Of a stretch of DNA of 64,000 nucleotides, positions 22,766 to 33,951 are shown in pieces. Source of the stretch: Arbacia lixula (lineage: Eukaryota; Echinodermata; Echinoidea; Arbacioida; Arbaciidae); assembly GCA_963669155.1 (NCBI GenBank), contig OZ022593.1, positions 6,774,368 to 6,838,367 of the forward strand, given 5' to 3'. Every line of letters begins with the position of its first letter. Positions within the stretch are counted from its first letter, which is position 1. Below the pieces are notes generated by a model. That model had not been told where the DNA came from. It saw only the letters and a list, made by a program, of their open reading frames with translations, and searched no databases. A program made the position numbers and the translations under genes.

Positions 22766-25700
22766 ATGGTGCAACGCCTCAACTTCCGCCGTAGGCATAC
22801 CTACAACACCAAATCCAATAAGGTCAAGATGTAAGTACCATTCAAACAGTTTAGGACCAATTTATGAGTTTAACATTTCTTCAGAGTTATTGTGTTTATG
22901 GAAAGTATATAGTATGGCCAACACATGCATGACCTTCTCAGCAATGTATAATGTGTCATAATAAATCACCTGTTCGCTGAAAGAAAATAAATTGTAGTAG
23001 ATATTCAGGACTGTTGTTTGTGGTACATGAAGAAGGAATACCTTTTTGTTCAACACGATAACATCAAATCAGTACTTATTCAAGAGCTCTTGAAAAATTA
23101 AAGTGCCTGAATATTGTGAGGGATAGATAGCATCCATAATTCTGTATGCAGCTCTCTCAGAGTAATGAAGTATGGTAATGAATCTAAGCATTTAGTTTAG
23201 CCTGATAATGTCGATGTGTGATGATATCATCAAAGAGAGAACAAAATTGTTTAGGTAAAATGCCAAGTGCAATTAAAGCTCAATCCTGATGTTAGATATT
23301 ATAAATATCACAAAAATGTGCAATAAAAAGTGCATTTCAATGTACCGGAAATGATTATTTTCTTTTCAGACCATTTGATTTGTAATGTTTTTAATTTGAT
23401 TCCTTTCTAATCAATATTTTTCATATTTTTTCCCTTCAGTGTCAAGACACCTGGTAAGTTCACCTTGTTTTATTTTTTTTGTGTGTAATGGTAGCTAGTT
23501 TGAAACATTTTGTTGGGGAGTTCCATCTTTCTGTGTACATGTATTTACATTTTCCATTCTGTTATGCATTTGAATAATCCATATTTCTGTAATCATGCCA
23601 TAACAAAGAGTTAAATGCCTTTGAACTTTGCCCTAAAGACAGCTATAGAAAAGAGTTTTTTTCAATTTTAGGGAGAATTCTCTCATTGAATCCTTATGTT
23701 GTGTCATATTCTATTCATGTTCATACATACATGTACACTACAGCTCATAGGAATTGACATAGGGAAAGGGAACTTGGGAAGAAGTGGAAGGAGCCGCAGT
23801 TTTACCCCGTGGTATATTTTGTCCAGTTCAGCATGAAATGTGATGCTTTTTAGGCTAATGCAGCACGTTTAGTGTTGAACTGGACAAAATATATCACGGT
23901 TGAAAACTGCGGCTCCTTCCCTTTCTTCTCAAGTTCCCTTTCCCTATGCCAATTCCTATGAGCTGGAGTGTATGTAAATGTTGAATTTATCTTTGTACTC
24001 AGTACAAAATAATAAAGGGAAGACAAAAAAAATCAGGATTATGACTGTATCATGACATAACCATTGAATTAAACTGTTTTTTGTTGGTGTCTGTAGGTGG
24101 CCGCCTGGTGTACCACTACCGCAAGAAGAAGCCTTCGCCTGCACGATGTGGTGATACCGGAGTCAAACTCAAGGGAGTAAGTCACTTTTACTTCTCTTTG
24201 ATATTGTTCGGGATAGCCGTATATATACCTTGTTGTCGGCTATCATGGCCACAGCTCATGACATAAGTTTGCCAGGATTCTGCGGTTGTAAGGGCCTATG
24301 ACTGAAAATGTGATGTCACATTCTTGCACAAATCCACTGACCGGAATCTGTGATTCAGCGAGTGACAGAGTTGAACGACTGATCAAAGTATGGCATCTGC
24401 GGTAGTTTTAATGCACGGCATTGTTGATCTGTTCTTTTCATGTCAGTCACATAAAAAAATAGGGGCATTCCCACATACGAAAATCAAAACATTATTTAAA
24501 CATCAATGTTGTGACCTCGCTCTGTATATCACAAATTTTTTGTGTGTGAACACAAAAATCTCACTCAATAGCGAGATCATGAGTGCTGTGGAAATTACAA
24601 TTTCAGTGAGATTTTTGGAGAATAGTGGCGAATAATAAGTATTAGGCACTTGCTGGCGAGTGAAATGTTTCCAACTTCTGAATGAATAAGTGCGATTTCA
24701 ACCGTGGCTAAGAACCCACATTTTTCTTTTAATGTGAATGCATTTATTGTATGACTTTGCCCATCTCTCCAGGTGCAAGCTGCCCGCCCCAAGAAGCTCA
24801 TGGCCCTCTCCAAGCCCAAGAAGAAGGTGTCCCGAGCCTACGGAGGATGCCTGTGCGCTAAGGCTGTCAAGCAGAGGTGGGTATCAGGATTGGTGGTGGG
24901 GGGGGGGGGGGGGGAGGGGGCAAACATATTCATGTCCTTGTCCAGATTTTATCAAGAATAGTTAAATAGTTTGTGTTTATATAGCACCTTATAGATAACT
25001 GAAGTTGTGTCTTCATATCCATGCTTATGTCAGCTTCTGGTTGTAAACAATATCACTCAAGTGTACTGTCACTCGTCTGACATTGTCTAGCGGGCTACTG
25101 TTGGGCACTCACACTCTCACAATGAGAGTCCTTGCTGTGATCACTGATGTTTGCTCTACCTTCATACTTTAGTACCAGTTGTCTTGACAACATGCTCGCA
25201 TGAAGTCACACTTCTGTACTCTGTATGAAACAATTTCATCTCTAAGCGCTATTATAACCGGGATGCTCGATAGTCTTTGTGAGACCTGTCTAATCCCAAG
25301 GGATCGTTTACGCTTAATGACAGCCAGTAGGGCTTACTCATTCTATTTCTACTGTGTGATAGCCGATTTCTCAACTTCCCTAGCCGATATTGATATATGA
25401 CCACAAGTTCGTAGTTAAACCATGGTCAGATCCACTGAATTAAATACTACTAGAATGCTAACTGAGATTTGTTCATGAAGCTGTGTTGGGAGATGTGAAG
25501 ACAATTTTCATCATTCCTATAACATTAAAAGCAAGTGCACGTGGTGGAACGTTCTTTCACTACCTTAGAGCTTAATAGGTATTCTCATATCTGCATGGTC
25601 AACCATCTGATGCAATGCCATTTAACTCTGGAGTGGTACGATTACCTGAGATCATTCGTACCGGTAATAATCTGATCAAGCCGCACATTGCAACTATGAA

Positions 25701-25994
25701 CTGGCGTATTCTGGTGCTTCCATGGTCAATATTGACTTCTGATCACTAATGTACATCCAGAGTGGTACGATTGACCCGAGGTCATTTGTACCAACAATAA
25801 TCCGCTCTAATGTTCATTGCAACTGGCCAATTCTCCTACTTTCTCAGCCAATATTGGACTTCTGATCACTAACGTACATCATTTGTTTGCCCTTTTCTCT
25901 TCCCTTGCATCCCAGGATCGTGCGTGCCTTCCTGATCGAGGAGCAGAAGATCGTGCACAGAGTGCTCAAGGCCTCCCAGGTCAAGAAGAAGTAG
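22766..25994 (+). CDS. RPL34: 60S ribosomal protein L34 (eL34)
   Basis: Coding exons are 22766-22830 (exon opens at 22761), 23440-23453, 24097-24176, 24773-24876 and 25916-25994. They total 342 nt, giving 113 residues and a TAG. All junctions are GT..AG and phases agree. The protein begins [19 protein letters not shown]. It continues with [14 protein letters not shown], a cysteine in the PARCGDTG turn, [20 protein letters not shown] with GGCLCAKAV, and ends [17 protein letters not shown] plus a lysine tail. This is the eL34 pattern over its whole length (human L34 has 117). It is a structural component of the large ribosomal subunit. Introns hold MITEs B2, N3 and E2 plus repeats R and O. An AATAAA follows the stop by about 40 bases. 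Clean conserved frames and splice sites suggest a functional gene, not a retrocopy. Confidence 0.97.
23440..23453 (+). CDS. RPL34: RPL34 14-nt microexon
   Basis: Acceptor CCCTTCAG and donor GTAAGTT enclose only 14 bases. They complete an ATT codon begun upstream and encode VKTP plus the first base of a glycine codon finished by the next exon. Skipping it would shift the frame (14 is not a multiple of 3), and its residues match the TPG segment conserved in eL34. Confidence 0.85.
23734..23972. mobile_element. MITE B, copy 2, in an RPL34 intron
   Basis: TACACTACAGCTCATAGGAA on the left faces TTCCTATGAGCTGGAGTGTA on the right. Arms are more degenerate than in copy 1, 4 kb away. Confidence 0.7.
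24290..24405. mobile_element. MITE N, copy 3 (degenerate), in an RPL34 intron
   Basis: Shares TGATGTCACATTCTTGCACA, AAATCCACTGACCGG and CATCTGCGGTAG with the other N copies, in the inverse orientation. Ends are poorly defined. Confidence 0.45.
24898..24914. repeat. Poly-G run beside an RPL34 splice donor
   Basis: A run of 17 G begins about 20 bases past the donor of the exon ending at 24876. Confidence 0.9.
24980..25224. mobile_element. MITE E, copy 2, in the last RPL34 intron
   Basis: Shares GTCTAGCGGGCTACTGTTGG, CTGTGATCAC and ACCAGTTGTCTTGACAACAT with the other copies. The left end is decayed; the right end is TCACACTTCTGTACTCTGTA. A piece of repeat R follows at about 25229-25345. Confidence 0.55.
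25395..25750. repeat. Dispersed repeat O, copy 1
   Basis: Contains TGGTGGAACGTTCTTTCACT and GAGTGGTACGATTACC. It is collinear with about 31500-31830 (TGGTGGAATGTTCTTTCACT, GAGTGGTACAATTGGCC). No coding frame is kept. A tandem partial repeat of the GTGGTACGATT block lies near 25760. Confidence 0.5.
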
Positions 25995-26034
25995 GCGATG
26001 GATCTCATCACATCACTGTCAATAGTCTGTAAAG

Positions 26035-26040
26035 AATAAA
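26035..26040 (+). promoter_or_regulatory. RPL34: RPL34 poly(A) signal
   Basis: AATAAA 41 bases after the RPL34 stop, followed by an A-rich site at about 26056. Confidence 0.75.
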
Positions 26041-26608
26041 TTGTGGCGTCAGCAAAAAAACAACACAACTCATCAGTGTGTGATGCGCTCTTCTTTCAAT
26101 ATTGTCCCTTGTAGTGTAACCTAGGGTGTAGGCTTTGGAGGCAACATCTTGATGATGCACTTCTACCTGGAGCCTTGGAGATTGACTCTCCCAGTAGCAT
26201 AAATGCTGTCCTGGGTATGGCTGTCACTATGAACATTGCCTTTTGTTACATGGACAAAATTTCAAAGGGACCCTTTCAAATTGTGTTCACGTAACAAAAG
26301 ACCATGTTCATAGCTTATGGTGTGTTGGGTGCTGTTGGTGCTCCAGATGATGTGGTGTGCTGGTGTTCGACGTATATTGCCATACCTGGACAAAAGGAAG
26401 CAAGTGACGAGTTGAGTGAAGTTCTTCTATTGCGTCCAGCATTCCCCTACATTCTGGTAAAACTAGGAAAAGAAGTCCCTGCCTCGCAGTGACATTCAAT
26501 TTAGCATGGATGTGGTGTTGCATTGACTCCCATGCAATTTTGGCCCAATACATGTACTAAGGAAAGTCCTTCCTTTTGTCAAAGTGGGGAAAGTATATCC
26601 CAAGCCCA

Positions 26609-26834
26609 TAGAGTACCGAAGTGTGATGTCATATGCCCATGTTCTCAAGACAACTGGTTCCAAACTACATGAGTAGAGCAAACGTCGGTGATCATAACAG
26701 GGACTCACTTCGGGAGTGCCCGACACTAGGCCACTAGACAATGTCGGACCAATCAAACTCTCACTTGAGCGATGTTGTTTAGAACCAGCAACCTGCATAA
26801 CAATGAATATGACGACACCACTTTGGTACTCTAT
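26609..26834. mobile_element. MITE E, copy 3
   Basis: ATAGAGTACCGAAGTGTGAT on the left faces CACCACTTTGGTACTCTAT on the right. Internal GAACCAGCAACCTGC. About 226 bp and the clearest complete copy. Confidence 0.7.
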
Positions 26835-27345
26835 TGGCAGTTTGAAGTGATGTTGTGTTGCGGTAATGTCATGGCAGGCGTGTAGTACGGTATTTGTGAG
26901 TGGTGAAGAAATGTGGAGATAAGCAGAGTGCTGGAGACAGAGTGATGCATCGTATGAAAGTTTCCAGTGGAGTTGACCATTAAAGGTAGCCCGTCCCTTT
27001 TGCAGACCTAATTCTGAAAGTTCCCTGACTTTGTCATCATTTGAGAGAGAGTATAACCTTTCCCTGGAATTGACAAAGCGTAATACAGTGTAATCGGTTT
27101 TGAGGAAATAATCTTTGATAATTGCTTCAGCTTTCTTTTTTCGTAGCACGAAAATAGTTGAATTTCAAAAGGTCAACGGTCGTCAATCAATTTGAATCCT
27201 ATCTTGGTGTTAGATTTTCATTTATTCTATGGGAGTTTAGTACCTCTGACCTTAAAATTTTACAGTTGGTATCCCAAAAGTACGTGCTAAATATTTTCAA
27301 ACTTTCATGAAGCTTGCAGATGTTTGTAAAAGGGACAGGCCATCT
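26835..27345. other. Spacer, no supported gene
   Basis: Long minus-strand frames across 26496-27149 run through MITE E and show no family resemblance or splice context. Nothing else was recognised. Confidence 0.45.
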
Positions 27346-27349
27346 TTTA

Positions 27350-27900
27350 AAAAAAAAATGCCACTAATGAAAAATTAGAACAAGAAATGTCAAGTTTGGG
27401 GAGAGTAAGTTTTTGTGACATTTCATAATTGAATGTTCTAGTACATGTATTTGTAATAATCCTTTGCATGTTGAATTAGATTTTTTTTTACTTTTGGACA
27501 AATCTAGACCAAAATTGTGTGTCCATGTACATGTATCAGATAATTCATAAAACAAGAATTTCCATTGTGCATGGCACCACTTACAACTGCCATCACATGA
27601 TTACAGAATTTCATTAATTCATGATGCTGCTGGCAGAACGGACCTTGTGCATTGACATGAGTGAAGCACAATGGGAATTGTGTTCTGAATTGATTATCTG
27701 ATTCTGATACATATGGTCTACAAACAAATGTTTAGCTCCTAATTTGTATTAAAGTGAAAATCTCATAAAATATTCAGAGGATTATTTTTAAGGAATACAT
27801 GTACAGTAATATGAAATTTCACAGAAATTGCTTAAACAATTTATATCCATTTAATTTCATGTTTTAATTTCAGTTTGATCTAAATTATAACTTTTTAAAA
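27350..27900. mobile_element. Inverted-repeat element H, copy 1
   Basis: Aligns with copy 2 (35025-35650). Shared blocks include GTGACATTTC, ATTTTTTTTTACTTTTGGAC with ACAAATCTAGACC, and CAACTGCCATCACA. The two arms pair weakly. About 550 bp, non-coding. Confidence 0.45.
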
Positions 27901-28151
27901 TTATGTTTTTCATAAGTGCTATTTCTTTTAAAAAATTGTTTAGTAGATGAGATGAACCACTTTCATATGGAGTGTGCTAGGGTCTTGTGTGATGTAGGCA
28001 TTGTGAAAAGGCGAAAACCAACATGTTATTTTGGAAATGCCCTTGAATAGCAAGTATCGTATCATATCAAAAGGGGAATTAAACCTTCATAATGAATAGA
28101 AGCAACAAAATCGGACAGAGATCGGCAAAAGTTGAAAAAATATACATATTT

Positions 28152-28641
28152 AAAGGAATTTCGACCCGGAGCTCAAGAGGGCGCTGTTGGATGACGTCAC
28201 AATCATCGCCATCTTAGTTCCGAAGTTTGACGAGTAACGCTGTCAATCAAACTGGTAGATTGCGGATATAGAAAAATAGATCGCCGCATGCACGCAGATT
28301 GCATTATCGTGCATGCACAATGCACAGCCAGCTAGCTACATACGCATGCAAGCACATACGAGTACTACTACTAGTACTAGTCTACGTACGTGAGTGCTAG
28401 CTGGAAGTACCGTATGCAAGTGGGCGGAGCCAGCAGGGAACAGCCGCCGAATCATGAGCCGAACTGTATTTCGGCATACCTAGATTGAGAATCGACATTC
28501 TTCGGGCATTCGGAACATGGCATTTGCGTAACCGGTGAAATTATCGAATAACATTGCCGTCATTGGACAACACGTACTGTCCGCTCATGCGCTTACATGG
28601 AATAACGCCCTCTTGAGCGCCGGGTCTGATTCCCTTTAAAG
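28152..28641. mobile_element. Inverted-repeat element J
   Basis: AAAGGAATTTCGACCCGGAG plus CTCAAGAGGGCG on the left face CGCCCTCTTGAGCGCCGGGT plus CTGATTCCCTTT on the right. About 490 bp with 32-bp termini and a GC-richer, non-palindromic middle. Confidence 0.6.
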
Positions 28642-29167
28642 GGAGTCATTCGTATATATATATAAAAAAAATCTTAATCACTAGCCCAAATTAATAATCT
28701 TGCCCTGCAATTTTCAAAGTAGAAAATTGATGCTCTGGGTATCGTCTTCTTGATGCATAGTATATTAACAGGATGACCAGTATTGACGGCTCGTGAAGTT
28801 CCCTGTGAAGATCAGGATTTAGTAACAGTAGGCCTACTACAAAAAAATCACACATTCCTTGATCTACATGTATTCCGTCTTGATATTTTTAAATTTTGCC
28901 AATTTGTGTCCCTGATATATACATTTTTTTTCTGTGTTTCCCCCACCCCCTAAACACACACAAACACTTTCTCCGTCTCTGTAATCTTTCTCGTTTCCTG
29001 TTTGTTTCATTCCTTCCCATTCCTTTCTCTCACTCTTCCTCTCTCTTCTCCCTCCCTCTCTATATCACTCTCTCTCTTCATTTCCCCTCACTCCGTCTTT
29101 CACCACCTCATGATGACCATTAAAACTAAGAAACAACACGAGTTACGAGGTAGGGTGTTTGGCAGGG
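28642..29167. other. Spacer with a CT-rich tract
   Basis: No exon recognised. Pyrimidine-rich low complexity runs from about 28975 to 29103. Confidence 0.5.
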
Positions 29168-29866
29168 ATTTAAAGGTCCCCTGACCTCAAAATGTATGTT
29201 GACTTCTGCTGGTGTATAATTGTATGTAAATTACAAAATCACTTAGTGTGGCATGAAAATATATTTCATATATTTTTAAAATAATTTTTCTTCATTTTTC
29301 CACAGTAGTGCCCCGCCTCCAAAAATTTAGTCCAGCTCAAGATTCCCACGGTGACAATTTCAAAGGTAGAAATGAGCAGTACAATAGACACAATTTATGC
29401 ACATACCTACCTATTGCAATGAATACCTCCACCTGCTCACAAGCATGACAAGAGCATCACATGTCTTTACACAATACCATCTAACAACCTTTCATATGGG
29501 AATAATTGTTTGCTATGTCACAAATTTGCAAAATGTGCCAAGGAAGAAGCAATAATATTTTGCATTATATATCAAACATGTGATGCTATAATAAGCAATT
29601 GCAGGTATTCATTGCAATGAATAGCTATGTGCATAATTTTGTCTATTGTTCAGTTTATTTCTACATTTGATGATGTCACTGTGGGAATCTTGAGCTGAAG
29701 GAAATTTTTGGAGGCGGGGCTTAGCAGTACTGAGGAAAAATGGAGAAAAATTATTTAAAAATATATGAAATATATTTCCATTCCACACTAAGTGATTTTG
29801 TAATATACAAACTATTATACATCAGCAGAAGTCGACATATATTTTTATGTCAGGGCGCTTTTAATG
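29168..29866. mobile_element. Inverted-repeat element I
   Basis: AAATCACTTAGTGTGG on the left faces CCACACTAAGTGATTT on the right. CCCGCCTCCAAAAATTT faces AAATTTTTGGAGGCGGG, and AGCTCAAGATTCCCAC faces GTGGGAATCTTGAGCT. About 700 bp with arms of roughly 200 bp and an AT-rich spacer. Non-coding. Confidence 0.7.
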
Positions 29867-30294
29867 TTTTATTTTTTATCATTAACCCTGTTCTGACAAG
29901 GGGGGGGGGATTACTTTGACTCTGTCCTTCCCCCATGCACAAAATCAATGACTGACGCGCAACCGCTGCACATCGGGGCACGCCTTTTCCCTTTGAACTG
30001 TATCGCAACTTTTGAGACCAAGTTTGAAAAAAAATCGGACCCTCCCTTCAGAGAAAACGCAACATGTAAATCAAAAGAAACAAAGTATTTCATAAGAATT
30101 GATTTGTACTATGGTTAAAGTAACATACACTCTCATGACTGTGGTACTATGCAAGACTACCACGCTCGGATTTTGTTTACACTCATGTCCGCTTGTGGCT
30201 TAGTGTATAGTGCATGAGACCGAAAGCGTGAGATATGACTACAACAAATAATCGGATGTTCCTGTGTGGTGAGTGCCCTTAACCGATGAATAAG

Positions 30295-30496
30295 CTAACA
30301 TACTTGGAATGTTAGAACAACTTTGTGGAAGTTTCCGACGTGCTTCGCCACCTGTTTGCGACCCACGTACAGCCACCATCTTTCCTGGGCCAGTCTGGCG
30401 GCCGATAGGTCCAGCTGGCCGTCGCGGAACTCCTCAAGGTGGAAGGGGCCCCGGGGAAGAGGTACTCCTCTCGCATGCAGATGACCACGAACCCAC
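30295..30496 (-). pseudogene. METTL27: METTL27-like terminal exon with a one-base frameshift
   Basis: Acceptor TTGTAG at 30497. The first frame gives GGFVVICMREEYL, the C-terminal strand after the family's PGG motif. A second frame, one base over, gives EEFRDGQLDLSAARLAQERW through TFQVC and a TAG at 30295-30297. The switch must fall inside the C4/G4/C4 runs near 30448-30462. The exon is 202 nt where 203 would fit one frame. Confidence 0.6.
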
Positions 30497-30599
30497 CTAC
30501 AAGGGGAAATCGTGTGGGGTGGGTGTAGATTGGACGATATGGGATGGGGATTGGAAGATGTCGGGTGGGAATTGGTTGATGGGATAGTTGAGGAGGAAG

Positions 30600-31165
30600 C
30601 GAGTGCATTTTTTAAGTTGAGTGGGGGGAGGGAGCCGAGGATGGCATGGGATTAGAAAATTATTAGGTAGGGTTGAGTAGGTTGGGTGGGGGTAGATTTA
30701 GCCGGATGAGATGAGGAGGGGGAGGTTGGTATAGGGTATAGGGTTTTAAGGGGATAAGGAGGGGGAGTAGGTTGAATGGGGTTACAGTGATCCGAATGGG
30801 ATGAGAAGAAAGGGAATGGATTAAAGATCAATGAGGAGGGGGTATAGGGTTAGGATCGTATGGGGCTGGGTGAGGCGGGGATGGGATTGTGATTAGGCGG
30901 GGTGAGTAGTATGGATGGAGGGGGGGCGGGTGAGTGTTGAGGGGGGCGTTGAGGTTGGGTGAGATGAGAATCGAGGAATAAAGGAGGAGATTAAAGTTAA
31001 ATGGGGAGTGGGTATTGGGTTAGGATCAGTAGGGGGATGGGGTGATCGAGGCGGGGATGGGATTGGGAAGTGACGAGGTGGGTTGAGTGTGGGTGGATGG
31101 AGATTGATGGGGTTGAGTGTTAGTGATGTCTGGGATGGGGTGGGATAATCGAGGAGGAAAGGAGT
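30600..31165. repeat. G-rich purine minisatellite
   Basis: About 560 bp of loosely repeated GGGATGGG, GTTGAGTGGG and GAGGAGGGGG units on the plus strand with almost no C. No regular period by eye. It contains many runs of three or more G. Confidence 0.7.
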
Positions 31166-31499
31166 TGATTAAAGGGTTACTAAATTATTTGATTACCGAA
31201 ATAAAGGCAATTTACTAACCCTTTAAAGCTGAGTTAAAAATTGTCTTATGCATTGGACATTATAAGCTCTAGGCTTACATAAGAAAATAACCAGACGACA
31301 ATTAACTTTTTTTTCATATATTTAACAAACTAATTGCATAATTAATTACTTGATTGTAGGCTGCATTGTTTAAATCTATTGATTAGATCTCCACTTCCTG
31401 ATCCTTTTCTTTAAGCAAATGGGGTGCACACATTTTACTTATGTTACTATTGTATTTAGTACATGTGTGTAAATGTGGTAATTCATTGGAAGAACTGGA

Positions 31500-31830
31500 C
31501 TTATAGCGTGAATAAGCCAGTTCATATTTATATCATGGTCGGACACTCCACTGAATCAAGAACGACCAGGGACTTGATCATGGAGCTGTGTAGGTGTGTT
31601 ATTTTACAGCGTGCCCATATCAACAGTAGAAGCAGGTGCTCATGGTGGAATGTTCTTTCACTACCTTCTCAGAGCTGAATCGCTGTTGTCATATCTGCAT
31701 TATAATGGGTATAAACGTGATCCACTATCTATGGAATTTCCATTTTACTCTGTGAGTGGTACAATTGGCCCGATGTCATTAGTTCCAGTAATAATCTGTT
31801 CATGTGCACATTACAAGTATGAACTCGCTT
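31500..31830. repeat. Dispersed repeat O, copy 2
   Basis: Collinear with 25395-25750. Element G copy 3 starts at its right edge. Confidence 0.5.
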
Positions 31831-31834
31831 ATAG

Positions 31835-32559
31835 CAGGGATGTGTTAGGAAAGGATATGAAACAACATTCTTTCTTTGAGCCCATGCGTGGCACCGCCGA
31901 AAAAAAATGTGGTCTCAGCATGTGCTTTTCATATGTTTTAACAATAACGAACAGGATTGCCTAGCAACGGTTTCTCAGAGAGAACAAAAGAAATGTAGAG
32001 TCTTATTTCGCTTGTCCACTTCTGTTGGATTGCATCAATACTTTTGTGAGGAAAAGAGATATCAGCGAACAAAAATAAACTGTTTTTTTATAGTAAAATA
32101 TCTCAGCTGCACGCAAATTCACGCAAACTCTGTTAATGAAAATAAACAGCTTAATATAGAATTTTAATAATGATTGAATCCAACATTTCCGGAAATCTCC
32201 GGAAAGTGAAGAAATTTGGTAATTACGTAAGTAAGAATATTATTTTATATCTCCGTTTGTTCATCATTCAACAATTATTTAGAAGAAAAACGATTGCAGG
32301 ATCTTTAGAGGTGTTGCCCTTAACTTTCTTGAAAATTACAAAAAAATGTGATAAGAAACACAGCTTCGAGAAACAAAACAGGGAATTAAAGATATTGCTT
32401 TCCAAGTTGACGGCAGCAAAATGACGGTGCCACGCATGGGACTTCAAAGCATTGCAGTGATTGTGGAATGCTTTTGACATTCATTAGCACGCTTTAGTAT
32501 CCACACAGATGTTTGAATACATTATGCTTGAGTTGTCCCTCCTTCCTAACACATCCCTG
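31835..32559 (-). mobile_element. Non-autonomous element G, copy 3
   Basis: Starts CAGGGATGTGTTAGGAAAGG and ends CCTTCCTAACACATCCCTG. CTTATAG occurs directly at both outer edges (31828-31834 and 32560-32566), the best target-site duplication of the family. The right copy overlaps the start of MITE E copy 4. Confidence 0.65.
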
Positions 32560-32562
32560 CTT

Positions 32563-32783
32563 ATAGAGTACCGAAGTGGTTTCGTCATGTTGTCAAGACA
32601 AATAGCTCTTAACAATATCACTTCAGTGAGAGGTTTACCAGTGCGATATTGTCTAGCGGGCTAGTGTCGGGTACTCCCAATTATAGTTCCCGCTGTGATC
32701 ACCGCTGCTTGCTCTACCCGCATAGTTTAGAACCAGTTGTTCTGAAAATACTGCTAACATGACGTCACACTTCGGTACTCTAT
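32563..32783. mobile_element. MITE E, copy 4
   Basis: TATAGAGTACCGAAGTGG on the left faces TCACACTTCGGTACTCTAT on the right. About 221 bp, directly abutting element G copy 3. Confidence 0.65.
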
Positions 32784-32934
32784 TGAAAAAGAGTATTGTT
32801 ACCTAGCTCAGTGATCCGACAGAATTCAGGAAAACATTTCTGGTCGAGATGATTTAGCGTGAAGGATCCCACGCAAATCACTGCTCCGTAAGAATCTGTT
32901 TAATTTGTTAATAACAAAAAAAAAATTGTTGCAA

Positions 32935-33573
32935 CAGGGATGTGTTATGGAAGCATATGAAGCAACTTTCTTTCTTTGAACCCATACTTGGCACTGCCGA
33001 AAAGTTATGTGGTCTGAGCATGTGCTTTTCAGGTGTTTTGATCATAACGAACAGGATTGCGTAGCAACGGTTTCTCAGAGAGAACAAAAGAAATGTAGAG
33101 TCTTGTTTCGCTTGTCCAGTTCTGTTTGATTGCATCAATACTTTTGTGAGGAAAAGAGATATCAGCAAACAAAAATTAACTTTTTTTTCTAGTAAAATAT
33201 CTCAGCTGCACATAAATGCACGCAAACTCTGTTAATGAAAATACACAGCTTAAGATATAATTTTGATAATGATTGAATCCCACATTTCCGGAAAAATCGG
33301 GAAAGTGAATAAATTTGTTAATTGTGTAAGTAAGAATATTATCTTATATCTCAGTTTGTGCATCATTCAACAACTATTTAAGAAGGAAACTGAGTACAGG
33401 ATCTTTGGTGGTGTTCCATTTAGCTTCGAGAGACAAGTTGACGGCAGCTAAATGTCGGTGCTGCGCATGGGACATCAAAGCATTGTAGTGGTTGTGGAAT
33501 GCTTTGGAAATTCATTAGCAGTATCCATACAGATGTTTGAATATATCATGCTCTAGTTGTTTCTCCATCCCTG
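32935..33573 (-). mobile_element. Non-autonomous element G, copy 4 (internally deleted)
   Basis: Starts CAGGGATGTGTTATGGAAGC. About 90 bp shorter than copy 3, missing part of the segment near the GATAAGAAACACAGCTTCG block. The right end is reduced to CCATCCCTG and abuts a fragment of repeat F. Confidence 0.55.
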
Positions 33574-33812
33574 GCTCACCCCAATCTAATTTCCAGTGTG
33601 TGTAATAAGATCAGCTATGAACTCTCAGCGAAGGCTGAGCGGTTGACATATTTCTCAAACCAGATTTTTCGTTATTCAGAGGTAGGCACTGCCTAATTAG
33701 AAATACAGCGTATTGTTTGGAACACCTCAATGTCTTGAATTTTTATGAGGCGGCGGTCATCATAGATCAACGGAAGTCTATACGAGCGCAGTCCATCCAT
33801 GACAGGTCCATG
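33574..33812 (+). mobile_element. Repeat F, fragment (copy 3)
   Basis: Matches the last third of repeat F, from CTCACCCCAATCTAATTTCC to TCCATCCATGACAGGTCCAT. Confidence 0.5.
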
Positions 33813-33951
33813 ATACGATCACTGCTGTGTTCTCTGTTGTTTTGATCCGCCCCTCGGATATTAGCTAAAATATATCGAAAACAAGAAGACTGAATGACGA
33901 TAGCTGTCGTGACAAAATTATGACGTCACACTTTGGGGCAGAAGACCTTAC

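Noticed and set aside
26496-27149. 217-codon minus-strand frame
   Set aside because: It runs through MITE E copy 3 and shows no recognisable domain.
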